In this document: in pieces, positions 28,557-36,846 of the stretch
Layout of the letters: every line of letters starts with the position of its first letter
Numbering within the stretch: position 1 is the stretch's first letter
DNA from: G963669295 sp963669295
GTDB taxonomy: Bacteria; Bacteroidota; Bacteroidia; Flavobacteriales_D; CALLUQ01
Length of the DNA: 64,000 nucleotides
Direction: 5' to 3'
Assembly (NCBI GenBank): GCA_963669295.1
Contig: OY769938.1
Location: forward strand, 1,426,001 to 1,490,000
The notes under the pieces: generated by a model
Seen by the model: only the letters and a program-made list of their open reading frames with translations
Told to the model about the DNA's origin: nothing
The model's database searches: none
Translations under genes and position numbers: made by a program

Positions 28557-28897
28557 ACTGCAATTGACAAAATTTTATTGAGAAAGTCAATAGGTCTTTT
28601 TACCTGATTTACATCGGCTAAATTTTCCGGTTATCTTCCCCCCATCCCTATTCTACCACTATAAACTTTTGATTTACAATGGTTTTTTCTATCTTAATGC
28701 AACGTTAAAGGCTAAAACACATGTCTTTAAAGTAAAAGTGCTAACCAATTAACGTATGAAATGCTCCGCTCTCTTGCTGCCAATGGCGTTGCAGAATACC
28801 CTGCTAAGTGCCTTACCACTCATTGGATTTTCTTCTCAAAGCAAAGCTCTGATAGCTGGAGTTGTTTCAACCATCAATGAAACGCTAAAATTTCGCT
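28557..28897. other. 341-bp intergenic region upstream of the 1455-aa adhesin
   Basis: AT-rich divergent space. A 56-codon ORF (28756-28926, plus, MKCSALLLPMALQ...) overlaps the adhesin start in another frame and could be a leader peptide, but there is nothing to support translation. No exact TAnnTTTG element was found. Confidence 0.4.
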
Positions 28898-31800
28898 ATG
28901 AAAAGCTCTATTCTCTTCTTCTCTAAACTACGCCAAAAACAAAGCCGCTTACTGTTCTCTTTGTTTCTGTTGTTTTCATCGCTTGCCGCTTTTGGCCAGG
29001 GACCATGTGGTACCGATGTAGGTACCTTTACCATCCTGGTAGATGGTGTTCCGGCCACCAGTCCTATTTACTTGTGCCAAACGGCATGTATTTCTATTAC
29101 CTCAAACAACGATTATGTATTGCCTGTACCTACTTCCGGAGAAGATTCGGAGTTGATGTACGCCTTGTACAACTGTAGCCCTACTACTACAGACCCCGCT
29201 ACAGATCCTTGCTACAGTGGGTTACTTTGGACCGGGCAGGATTTTTCGGATTGCAACAATGCTGGTAGTATTTTGTTGGGTGCAGGCCTTGGGCCAGATA
29301 TCTTTTTCATTCCCATTACCGCTGATGATGGTGATAACAATGGCGACCCCAACGGGGTGATTCACTACGATCAAAATGGCGATGGCTGTTTTGATATGGG
29401 TACTCCTATTGAAGTGTATTACACCAATCCTATTACTTTTAGTGCCACGGAAGATTGTGCCAATGGAAGTGTTACCATTGTGATTAATGGCGGTGCTCCC
29501 GAATTTTCTGGGGGCAACTATACCGTTACCAATACTGGTGCGGGTTCCCTCACGGGGCTCCCTGTCAGCCATGGGGGGGCCATTACCATTACAGGGCTCA
29601 GCAATGGCGATAACTACTCTATTTCTGTGGTCGACGGTGAGGGCTGTTCTGCGACGTTCTCCGGTGGCCCTATTTTAATGCCTTCCATTACCGGCAATAC
29701 AGTGGTGGATGTTAGCTGTAATGGCGGTAGCGATGGCAGCATTACCATCACCAACAGCGGAGGCACTCCACCGGTACAGTACAGTAACAACAACGGCGGT
29801 TCATTTCAAGGCTCCAACAGTTTTACCGGCTTGCCGGCAGGCACTTACGACATGGTGGTACAAGACAACAACGGTTGCCAGGACATCATTCAGGTTACCA
29901 TCAACGAACCACCACCACTTACACTGAACACCACCTCCACCAACCCTACCTGTAACGGAGGCACAGACGGAAGCATTTCTATTACTGCAGGTGGTGGTAC
30001 TCCCGGGTATCAATACAGCATCGATAACGGGGTAACCTTCCAGGCTGGAAACATTTTTAATGGACTGGGAGCCGGCACTTATAATGTAGTCATTGAAGAC
30101 AACAACGGGTGTCAAACCAATACTACTGTTACCCTTACCGATCCGCCTCCAGTAACGTTCACCTCTTCCACTGTAGACCCTACTTGTGGCAACAGCGATG
30201 GTAGCATTACATTAACCGGAGCTGGGGGTGATGGAGGTCCTTATAGCTACTCTATCGACAATGGAGGAACCTTTCAGGGTTCAGGAACCTTCAATGGGTT
30301 GGCCGCAGGCACCTATAATGTAGTGGTAGAAGATGCCAGCGGATGCCAGGGCACTGGCACCGTTACTCTCACCGACCAGAGCGGCCCTTCTATTGATAAC
30401 GTAAACACTACCAACCCCACGTGTAATGGCAGCACTGACGGTAGCATTACCATTACGGCCAGTGGTGGAACCACTCCCTACCAATACTCAATTGATAACG
30501 GAGTAACCTTCCAAGCCTCCAACAGCTTTACCGGACTTGGGGCAGGCACCTATAATATTGTAGTTGAAGATGCTACAGGTTGCACTGCTTCTACACAGGT
30601 AACGTTAACCGATCCTCCAGCAATGAGCATCGATAACGTAGCCACCACCGACCCTTCCTGTAATGGCAGTACTGATGGCAGCATTACCATCACTGCTAGC
30701 GGTGGCGACGGTGGCCCTTATCAATATAGCATTGACAACGGAGTGACTTTTCAGGCGGGCAATAGTTTTACCGGGCTGGGTGCTGGTATTTACGATATTG
30801 TAGTAGAAGATGGCAACGGATGTCAGGCTACCACACAGGTGACCTTAACCGATCCGCCTGCCATGAGCATCGATAACGTGGCTACTGCTGACCCAACCTG
30901 TAATGGCAGTACTGATGGTACCATTACCATTACGGCCAGTGGTGGAACCACTCCCTACCAATATTCGATTGATAACGGGGTGACCTTCCAGGCCTCCAAC
31001 AGCTTTACCGGACTTGGTGCGGGCATTTACGATATTGTTGTAGAGGATGCCAACGGATGCCAGGTAACATCGCAGGTAACCTTAACCGACCCACCAGCGG
31101 TAAGCATCGATAATGTGGCTACCACCGATCCTGCTTGTAATGGCAGTACTGATGGAGACATTACTATTACTGCCAGCGGTGGTGATGGGGGGCCTTATCA
31201 ATATTCGATTGACAATGGGGTGAGTTGGCAGGCAGGCAATAGCTTTACGGGATTAGGGGCTGGCACTTATGACATTATAGTGGAAGATGGCAACGGGTGC
31301 CAGGCCACTACGCAGGTGACCTTAACCGATCCACCAGCGGTAAGCATCGATAACGTGGCCACTACCGATCCCAATTGCGGAGCTACGGATGGAGACATTA
31401 CCATTACTGCCAGCGGTGGCGATGGTGGCCCCTATCAATATTCAATTGACAATGGAGCAACCTTCCAGGGTTCGAATAGTTTTACGGGACTGGGCGCAGG
31501 AGCTTACAACATTGTAGTGGAAGACGGCAATGGATGCCAGGCCACCACCACTGTTTCGTTGAGTAACCTGAACGGCCCAACCATCGATAATATCGCTACG
31601 GTTGATCCTACCTGTAATGGTGATACCGATGGCAGCATCACCATCACGGCAAGTGGTGGGGTAACGCCATACCAGTATAGCATCGATAATGGAGCCACCT
31701 TTCAAGTGTCTAACAACTTTACCGGACTGGGCGCAGGCACCTACGATATTGTGGTAGAGGATGTTAATGGATGCCAGGCAGTAAGTAGCATTACACTTAC

Positions 31801-33265
31801 CGAGCCTCCTGCTGTAAGCATCGATAACATTGCCACTACCGATCCTAATTGTGGCGCTGCAGATGGCGGCATGACCATTACCGCCAGTGGTGGTGATGGT
31901 GGGCCTTACCAATATTCGATCGACAACGGTACCACTTTCCAGGCATCGAACTCCTTTACCGGGCTTACCAGCGGTACTTACGATGTGGTGGTAGAAGATG
32001 CCAGCGGATGCCAGGCCACAACGCAGGTGACCCTTAACGATCTCAATGGTCCATCCATCGACAATACTACTGGAACAGATCCTTTGTGTAATGGAGGTAC
32101 AGATGGTAGCATTACCATTACTGCCAGCGGAGGAACCACGCCCTACCAGTATAGCATCGACAATGGCACCACCTTCCAGGGAGCCAACAGCTTTAACGGG
32201 CTGGGGGCAGGTACCTATAACATTGTGGTAGAAGATGCCAATGGCTGCCAGGTGACCACCCAGGTGACCTTAACCGACCCTCCGGCATTGACATACAGTG
32301 CCGTGGTAACCAATGAAAATTGTGGGCAAGGCAATGGCAGCATTGTTATTACCCCTTCTGGAGGTGCTTCGCCTTATCAATACAGCAACGATGGTGGTAC
32401 TACTTTTCAGGCTGGAGGCACCTTTAGCAACCTTGGTGCAGGCACCTATAATATGGTGATAGAAGATGCCAATGGCTGCCAGGTTACCGGTACCGAAAAT
32501 ATTATTGATATTCCCGGGCCTACCATTGACAACATCAGTGCGGTAGATGCCAGCTGTAACGGGCTTTGTGATGGCAGTGCTACAGCCACCGTAAGTGGAG
32601 GCGCCACTCCTTACACCTACTTGTGGGATGATCCGGGGGCGCAATCTACGGCAACGGCTACCGGGTTGTGTGCTGGTACCTATACGGTAACGGTTACCGA
32701 TGGCTCGGGGTGTACCACTACCCTATCTACTACCATTGGCGAGCCCGCTCCAGTGATTGCCTCGTTTACCGCTACACCAGACTCGGGTCAGGTTCCGTTG
32801 GATGTTGTTTTCACCAATACCAGCTCAGGTGCTACATCGTACCTCTGGGACTTTGGTGATGGCAATAACTCCATCCTCACCGATCCTTCTAACACCTATA
32901 CCAACCAGGGAACTTACACCGTAATTCTGGTGGCCAGCAATGGTGGCTGCTTAGATACGGCCATGATGACCATTAACGCTACTGGCGAATTGCTATTGGT
33001 AATTCCCAATGTGTTTAGCCCAAATGGCGATGGTATCAACGACCTGTATGTGGTACAATCGTCGGGCATTGAACTCTTCGAAGGCATGGTATATAACCGC
33101 TGGGGGCAACTGATGTATAAATGGGACCACGCTGCTGGATGGTGGGATGGTCGCACAACAGCAGGTGAAGTTGCCGCAGAAGGCACTTACTATGTAGTGA
33201 TCAAGGCCACTGGTTTCGATGGCACTGAGTTTGATGAAACAGTTACCGTTACGCTGATACGCTAA
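28898..33265 (+). CDS. SprB-repeat T9SS type B surface protein (1455 aa)
   Basis: Long signal region (MKSSILFFSKLRQKQSRLLFSLFLLFSSLAAFG, cut near residue 33), a unique N-terminal domain (about 35-265), then about 14 SprB-type modules of 70-75 residues with a consensus different from that of the giant adhesin: CNGSTDGSITITASGG, PYQYSIDNGVTFQ, NSFTGLGAGTYDIVVEDxNGC and VTLTDPPA. The last module switches to the giant adhesin type (CNGLCDGSA, YTYLWDDPG). A PKD domain (YLWDFGDGN) and a type B sorting domain (IPNVFSPNGDGINDLY, YNRWGQLMY, ending VTLIR) finish it. Expected T9SS cargo displayed on the cell surface. No PorP/SprF gene is next to it; the one at 2005 may serve. Followed by a strong terminator. 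Confidence 0.9.
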   Translation: MKSSILFFSKLRQKQSRLLFSLFLLFSSLAAFGQGPCGTDVGTFTILVDGVPATSPIYLCQTACISITSNNDYVLPVPTSGEDSELMYALYNCSPTTTDPATDPCYSGLLWTGQDFSDCNNAGSILLGAGLGPDIFFIPITADDGDNNGDPNGVIHYDQNGDGCFDMGTPIEVYYTNPITFSATEDCANGSVTIVINGGAPEFSGGNYTVTNTGAGSLTGLPVSHGGAITITGLSNGDNYSISVVDGEGCSATFSGGPILMPSITGNTVVDVSCNGGSDGSITITNSGGTPPVQYSNNNGGSFQGSNSFTGLPAGTYDMVVQDNNGCQDIIQVTINEPPPLTLNTTSTNPTCNGGTDGSISITAGGGTPGYQYSIDNGVTFQAGNIFNGLGAGTYNVVIEDNNGCQTNTTVTLTDPPPVTFTSSTVDPTCGNSDGSITLTGAGGDGGPYSYSIDNGGTFQGSGTFNGLAAGTYNVVVEDASGCQGTGTVTLTDQSGPSIDNVNTTNPTCNGSTDGSITITASGGTTPYQYSIDNGVTFQASNSFTGLGAGTYNIVVEDATGCTASTQVTLTDPPAMSIDNVATTDPSCNGSTDGSITITASGGDGGPYQYSIDNGVTFQAGNSFTGLGAGIYDIVVEDGNGCQATTQVTLTDPPAMSIDNVATADPTCNGSTDGTITITASGGTTPYQYSIDNGVTFQASNSFTGLGAGIYDIVVEDANGCQVTSQVTLTDPPAVSIDNVATTDPACNGSTDGDITITASGGDGGPYQYSIDNGVSWQAGNSFTGLGAGTYDIIVEDGNGCQATTQVTLTDPPAVSIDNVATTDPNCGATDGDITITASGGDGGPYQYSIDNGATFQGSNSFTGLGAGAYNIVVEDGNGCQATTTVSLSNLNGPTIDNIATVDPTCNGDTDGSITITASGGVTPYQYSIDNGATFQVSNNFTGLGAGTYDIVVEDVNGCQAVSSITLTEPPAVSIDNIATTDPNCGAADGGMTITASGGDGGPYQYSIDNGTTFQASNSFTGLTSGTYDVVVEDASGCQATTQVTLNDLNGPSIDNTTGTDPLCNGGTDGSITITASGGTTPYQYSIDNGTTFQGANSFNGLGAGTYNIVVEDANGCQVTTQVTLTDPPALTYSAVVTNENCGQGNGSIVITPSGGASPYQYSNDGGTTFQAGGTFSNLGAGTYNMVIEDANGCQVTGTENIIDIPGPTIDNISAVDASCNGLCDGSATATVSGGATPYTYLWDDPGAQSTATATGLCAGTYTVTVTDGSGCTTTLSTTIGEPAPVIASFTATPDSGQVPLDVVFTNTSSGATSYLWDFGDGNNSILTDPSNTYTNQGTYTVILVASNGGCLDTAMMTINATGELLLVIPNVFSPNGDGINDLYVVQSSGIELFEGMVYNRWGQLMYKWDHAAGWWDGRTTAGEVAAEGTYYVVIKATGFDGTEFDETVTVTLIR
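29700..32750 (+). repeat. Tandem SprB-type modules of the 1455-aa adhesin
   Basis: About 14 units of 210-225 bp. The segments coding SIDNGVTFQ, FTGLGAG and ITITASGG are near-identical between units, showing recent homogenisation. A DGGPYQYS variant (extra Gly pair) alternates with TTPYQYS. Confidence 0.8.
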
Positions 33266-33290
33266 CATTCAATTCACGATGATATTTGAC

Positions 33291-33317
33291 AGGGGCACGA
33301 CAAGTGCCCCTTTTTTT
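33291..33317 (+). terminator. Intrinsic terminator after the 1455-aa adhesin gene
   Basis: AGGGGCAC / GTGCCCCT stem (8 bp, 5-nt loop) with seven T at its 3' side. Confidence 0.92.
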
Positions 33318-33406
33318 GCTCCTTTTTTTGTTGGTGAACATCCATGCCCTTTTATTTGTCGTAAATGGTAGTAAGAATGTTTAAATTGGAACTGAAAACG
33401 ATGTTT

Positions 33407-34063
33407 ATGAATGTATTGAGAAGCGCATTATTGCTGTTGGTAGTTACTGCAACTGCCTGCGCCAGCACCACCAACGATAACGAAACCGCAGCTGCGGGAG
33501 TCGCCATTAACAACCACCTGGATGGATTGGAGAAAGCCTATTTTGCCTCTGGTTGTTTTTGGTGTGTAGAAGCAATTTTTGAAAGTGTAACAGGTGTAGA
33601 AGAAGTTGTTTCCGGGTATTCGGGAGGCGACCAATCTACCGCCACGTACAGCATGGTAAGTTCGGAACGCACCAAACATGCCGAAGCGGTAGAGGTGTAT
33701 TATAACCCCGATGAGGTAAGCTACGAAACCTTGCTGAAAGTATTTTTTGGATCGCACGATCCTACCACCCCCAACCGACAGGGGCCCGATGCCGGACCAC
33801 AATACCGTTCAGCTATTTTTTACCGCAATGCTGAAGAAAAAGCTGCCGCAGAGGCCTATATAAAGGAGTTAGAAGAGGCCCGTACTTTTGGCAGTAAGAT
33901 TGTAACGGAAGTTGCTGCATTCGATGCTTTTTATGCTGCCGAAGATTACCACCAAAATTACGAGCGACTAAATCCCGGCAATCCGTATGTGCAAAATGTA
34001 TCGATTCCACGGTTAAGAAAGTTCCAGGCGAAGTTTCCCGAGCTGTTGAAGAAAGGACATTAA
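33407..34063 (+). CDS. msrA: Peptide methionine sulfoxide reductase A, exported
   Basis: MsrA reduces methionine-S-sulfoxide in proteins. The frame opens at 33365, but the third in-frame Met region at 33407 (MNVLRSALLLLVVTATACA) gives a proper signal sequence with a possible lipobox Cys at residue 18, so that start is preferred (218 residues). The catalytic motif GCFWC (about 49-53) follows in AYFASGCFWCVEAIFES, then VVSGYSGG, HAEAVEVYYNP, FFGSHDPTTPNRQGPDAGPQYRS and DYHQNY, all standard for MsrA. The extension means the enzyme acts in the periplasm or is lipid-anchored there, which fits repair of oxidised exported proteins. It lacks a fused MsrB domain. Single gene between two terminators. 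Confidence 0.95.
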   Translation: MNVLRSALLLLVVTATACASTTNDNETAAAGVAINNHLDGLEKAYFASGCFWCVEAIFESVTGVEEVVSGYSGGDQSTATYSMVSSERTKHAEAVEVYYNPDEVSYETLLKVFFGSHDPTTPNRQGPDAGPQYRSAIFYRNAEEKAAAEAYIKELEEARTFGSKIVTEVAAFDAFYAAEDYHQNYERLNPGNPYVQNVSIPRLRKFQAKFPELLKKGH

Positions 34064-34077
34064 TCCCTTTTAGCCCC

Positions 34078-34102
34078 AGGAGGCCTCGTGCCTCTTTTTT
34101 TT
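34078..34102 (+). terminator. Intrinsic terminator after msrA
   Basis: AGGAGGC / GCCTCTT (7 bp with one G-U pair, 5-nt loop) followed by a T-run; shared space with the convergent SGNH gene end. Confidence 0.75.
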
Positions 34103-35414
34103 ACTCTTTGGCTTCCATTTCCAGCACATAGCGTGCATCGAGGTACAACATAGAATCGACCGGAATGCCCCGCTCTACTGCCTTTTTTGTAGTGGCATTC
34201 ATCCATGCAGTATCGCTCCTAATTTGCTCCATCTTACCTTCAATGGCCCAATGAAAGTAGTGCTGGTAAAAGTTGGGAGTACGCTCCCCGTTAAATGTGG
34301 CTCCTTCTAAAAATGGGGTAAGTATTTCCCGCTCTACCTGCTCAAACGCCAACACATGCCCTTGCTCGCTAAGGTGGTCGTCGTTTTCGAAGTAAAGTTG
34401 TGCCGTGTTGGGGTAGTGCTTAAAATGCGGCAACAAATCGAGGTAATGAATGGAAGAACCCATGGCAAACTTGTACAACAGCTCTTGCGTTTTGTTGTTT
34501 TCCAACAACTCGTTAGACACATTGAAGGTGAGCTTTCTGTAAAAATCGAAATGGCTGGTATCTACCTGTACGGTAGTGGGGATGGGCACCAGACACAGCT
34601 CTGCCCCCAATGTTTCGGTGAGGGTGAGCAGGGTTTCCATTTTTTGAAGGATGCGGTACCAGGTAAACTTGCTTTTTGGTGTATGCACTGTAGTGTTTAG
34701 CAACAGGTAGTCGCGCTCCCAGGTGCCCATTACTAGCATGTGTGGGTTCACGTATTGAGGGCCAATTTTTTTGGGGTTTTGAATGGCATTTTTGGCGTAC
34801 TCAATCATGGTGGAGTCAATGCCTTCGCGCTTAAAGTTTTTCCAATCAAAAAGTGGGTTTTTAATGGAGTCGCCTTCTGCTGTTACTCCAAATGCCGGCT
34901 TGTTTTCGTAAGTTTCCGGGGCATTTTCTTTTGCAGCTACCTGCTGCTGCTGCCCTTCCATCCATGCTACCTGGTTGGTACGCACCTTGGGTGTTTCATC
35001 GTTGCGCAACAGCACATCGGTTAAGTCGTTGCCCACATAGTAAAACAAGATGATGAGGTTGGGCTTATAATCGGGGCCAATGGTGGCCAGTTGATCCACA
35101 TATTCAATAGGGCCAAAGCCGCGGTGAGATGCATTCACAAAACCGATGTCATTATCGTCGCAATAGGTTTTAAGGTCTTTGTGCAAACAATGGTCCATTG
35201 GCCATTTTCCCAACTGCGAGTCGCCCAGGATAAGTATGCGCTTCGATTGCGCCTTACTGTGGTTGTAATGGTATTCGGCCAACCAACGGTCGCTCCATTC
35301 GAAATGAATGGTTTCCGTCCAAATGAGCAAGGCGCCAATACCCAGAAATAACACCGTAGTAACCCCCAGTAACGTGAGTTTTATCCATCTTTCTCTTTTT
35401 TTGCTTAGCTCCAT
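34101..35414 (-). CDS. Membrane-anchored SGNH/GDSL-type hydrolase
   Basis: 437 residues. A basic N-terminus, one membrane helix (about 11-32), then a periplasmic domain with the SGNH blocks: GDSQ (64-67, Ser66 nucleophile), FVNASHRGFG (block II, about 92-101), YYVGND (125-130, Asn129) and NDDHLSEQGH (about 344-353) carrying the Asp and His of the catalytic dyad. Family members are esterases, lipases or O-acetyl-modifying enzymes of glycans and peptidoglycan; the single anchor and large size suggest action on an envelope substrate. A second hint of type is the large insertion between blocks III and V (about 135-340). It is a single gene, convergent with msrA; no polysaccharide genes lie alongside, so the substrate is not known. 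Confidence 0.82.
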   Translation of the reverse strand: MELSKKRERWIKLTLLGVTTVLFLGIGALLIWTETIHFEWSDRWLAEYHYNHSKAQSKRILILGDSQLGKWPMDHCLHKDLKTYCDDNDIGFVNASHRGFGPIEYVDQLATIGPDYKPNLIILFYYVGNDLTDVLLRNDETPKVRTNQVAWMEGQQQQVAAKENAPETYENKPAFGVTAEGDSIKNPLFDWKNFKREGIDSTMIEYAKNAIQNPKKIGPQYVNPHMLVMGTWERDYLLLNTTVHTPKSKFTWYRILQKMETLLTLTETLGAELCLVPIPTTVQVDTSHFDFYRKLTFNVSNELLENNKTQELLYKFAMGSSIHYLDLLPHFKHYPNTAQLYFENDDHLSEQGHVLAFEQVEREILTPFLEGATFNGERTPNFYQHYFHWAIEGKMEQIRSDTAWMNATTKKAVERGIPVDSMLYLDARYVLEMEAKE

Positions 35415-35563
35415 AGCGGAAAAAAACCGGTGGGTTAAGGTAGCTATTTATACACTAATATGAATCATGTCAATTATAAATCCAAATCCTTCTTCTACTC
35501 GTATTTGTACCAGCATTTATTTTCCTCACAAAGATTCTGCATCTTTGTAAGAGGTTATTCGCC

Positions 35564-36148
35564 ATGGATATCAATGCCTACATATCGTCGGGGGTGTTAG
35601 AGCGTTTTGTGCTCGGTACTGTTTCTGCCGAAGAAGCCGAAGCTGTGCAACGCTATGCAAAGCAATACCCCCAGATACAGCAAGAACTCAATGCCATTGA
35701 AACTGCTTTACAGGCCTATGGCGAAGCTCATGCTCCCGCCAAAGCACCCACCAGTAAGGAAGTGCTTCAGCACATCACGCAATACGAGCAAAGCCTTCCC
35801 CCCGAAATTACGGCACAATCTACAATAGGTGAATATGCTACATGGTTAAATGATTCTAGCATTCAACCTCCAAAAGATTTCGAGAATTTGCATGCCCACC
35901 CTATTGGTAAGCGCCCTGGTTCATCGATGTTTATTTTGTGGATACGTCACCATGAGCTTGAACACGAACACCACGACCGCACCGAAGCTGCCCTGGTAGT
36001 AGAAGGCACCTGTATCATGACCCTCAATGGGGTTGCTACGCCTTATGGTCCGGGAGATGTGGCCATCATCCCTCCCTTTTCTACCCATGCCATTGAAGTA
36101 ACATCGAGTACCCCCATGAAGGCGGTATTTATGGTGAAGGCAGGATAG
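35564..36148 (+). CDS. Anti-sigma-like N-terminus fused to a cupin domain (ChrR/RskA-like)
   Basis: 194 residues, no signal peptide or membrane segment. Residues 1-60 (MDINAYISSGVLERFVLG, VSAEEAEAVQRYAKQYPQI) look like the sigma-binding helices of RskA-type anti-sigma factors. Residues about 100-194 form a cupin: HELEHEHHDRTEAALVVEG gives the HxH-x4-E metal motif, and GPGDVAIIPPFSTHAIEV the second motif with a further His. ChrR, the zinc-dependent anti-sigma factor of singlet-oxygen response, has the same order, but the HxxxCxxC zinc site of its N-terminal domain is absent here. The gene is tail-to-tail with an ECF sigma factor (1 bp between stops), the probable partner. The signal sensed by the cupin is unknown. 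A near -7 element (CATCTTTG, 35540-35547) precedes it. Confidence 0.78.
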   Translation: MDINAYISSGVLERFVLGTVSAEEAEAVQRYAKQYPQIQQELNAIETALQAYGEAHAPAKAPTSKEVLQHITQYEQSLPPEITAQSTIGEYATWLNDSSIQPPKDFENLHAHPIGKRPGSSMFILWIRHHELEHEHHDRTEAALVVEGTCIMTLNGVATPYGPGDVAIIPPFSTHAIEVTSSTPMKAVFMVKAG

Positions 36149-36149
36149 C

Positions 36150-36677
36150 TTAGTGTACTATTTTTCGCAACGCATTTAACGCTGCCCGCACCCTGGTTTT
36201 TACAGTGCCCAGCGGCATATTAAGTGCTTCAGCTGCTTCTTGCTGCGTATATCCCTTAAAGTATAGCACATCAATCATTTCCCGGTGTTCGGGGCGCAGT
36301 TGAGCAACCAAATCTTCCAACCCGATGTGTGCAACATTCATGCTTTCGCCACGCAAGTGATAGGCATTGGTGGCTATATCGTAGCTTTGCTGCCACTGCT
36401 GGTAGGCAGGAGAACGCACCACATCAATAGCAGCATTGCGGGCAATATTCAGCATCCAGGTAAACAGCCTGCCTCGGGTAGCATCGTATTGATCAATCTT
36501 TTTCCAAATTTTCAGCAATACTTCTTGCAAGGTATCGTAAGCCAGCTCTTCCGATTTCACAATTTGAAAGATAATGCCATGCAACGCCCTGCCGTAGCGT
36601 TCGTACAACTCTTCCATCGCAGCTTCATCGCGCTGCATCAGCAAAGCCACCAGGGTTTCTTCAGTGCGTTGGTTCAA
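36150..36677 (-). CDS. ECF-type RNA polymerase sigma factor
   Basis: A longer frame to an ATG at 36746 exists, but a perfect -7 promoter element (TATCTTTG) lies inside it at 36700-36707, so translation more likely starts at the TTG at 36677, giving 175 residues (MNQRTEETLVALLMQRDEA). Sigma region 2 is seen in YERYGRALHGII, AYDTLQEVLLKIWKKIDQYD and GRLFTWMLNIARNAAIDVVR; region 4 in LRPEHREMIDVLYFKGYTQQEAAEALNMPLGTVKTRVR with the helix-turn-helix. Regions 1 and 3 are missing, as in ECF factors. It is convergent with the anti-sigma/cupin gene, whose product probably holds it inactive until a signal. The type resembles the SigK/RskA or ChrR-regulated group. Confidence 0.9.
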   Translation of the reverse strand: MNQRTEETLVALLMQRDEAAMEELYERYGRALHGIIFQIVKSEELAYDTLQEVLLKIWKKIDQYDATRGRLFTWMLNIARNAAIDVVRSPAYQQWQQSYDIATNAYHLRGESMNVAHIGLEDLVAQLRPEHREMIDVLYFKGYTQQEAAEALNMPLGTVKTRVRAALNALRKIVH

Positions 36678-36699
36678 TGGTTGGTGTTTAGTGGTACTA

Positions 36700-36707
36700 C
36701 AAAGATA
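36700..36707 (-). promoter_or_regulatory. -7 promoter element of the ECF sigma gene
   Basis: Minus strand TATCTTTG fits TAnnTTTG exactly; initiation near 36693 would place the TTG start at 36677 some 16 nt downstream. No matching -33 TTTG at 19-21 bp. Confidence 0.5.
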
Positions 36708-36846
36708 AGATAAGGGAAAAACAAAATGCTTGCTACAAGAGCACACCTACCCACACGGTACAAAAACTGTGCTTAATGTGGCTTTTTTGTATTTTGCCGT
36801 ATAACCGCAATACACCTTCTTTGAAAGGTATTATGAATCGAACGGT

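Noticed and set aside
28756..28926. 56-codon leader ORF overlapping the start of the 1455-aa adhesin
   Set aside because: No ribosome-binding or conservation evidence, different frame from the adhesin; could be chance.
36678..36746. N-terminal extension of the ECF sigma factor from an ATG at 36746
   Set aside because: It contains a perfect TATCTTTG promoter element and an atypical Cys/Phe-rich sequence not expected in sigma factors; the TTG at 36677 fits better.
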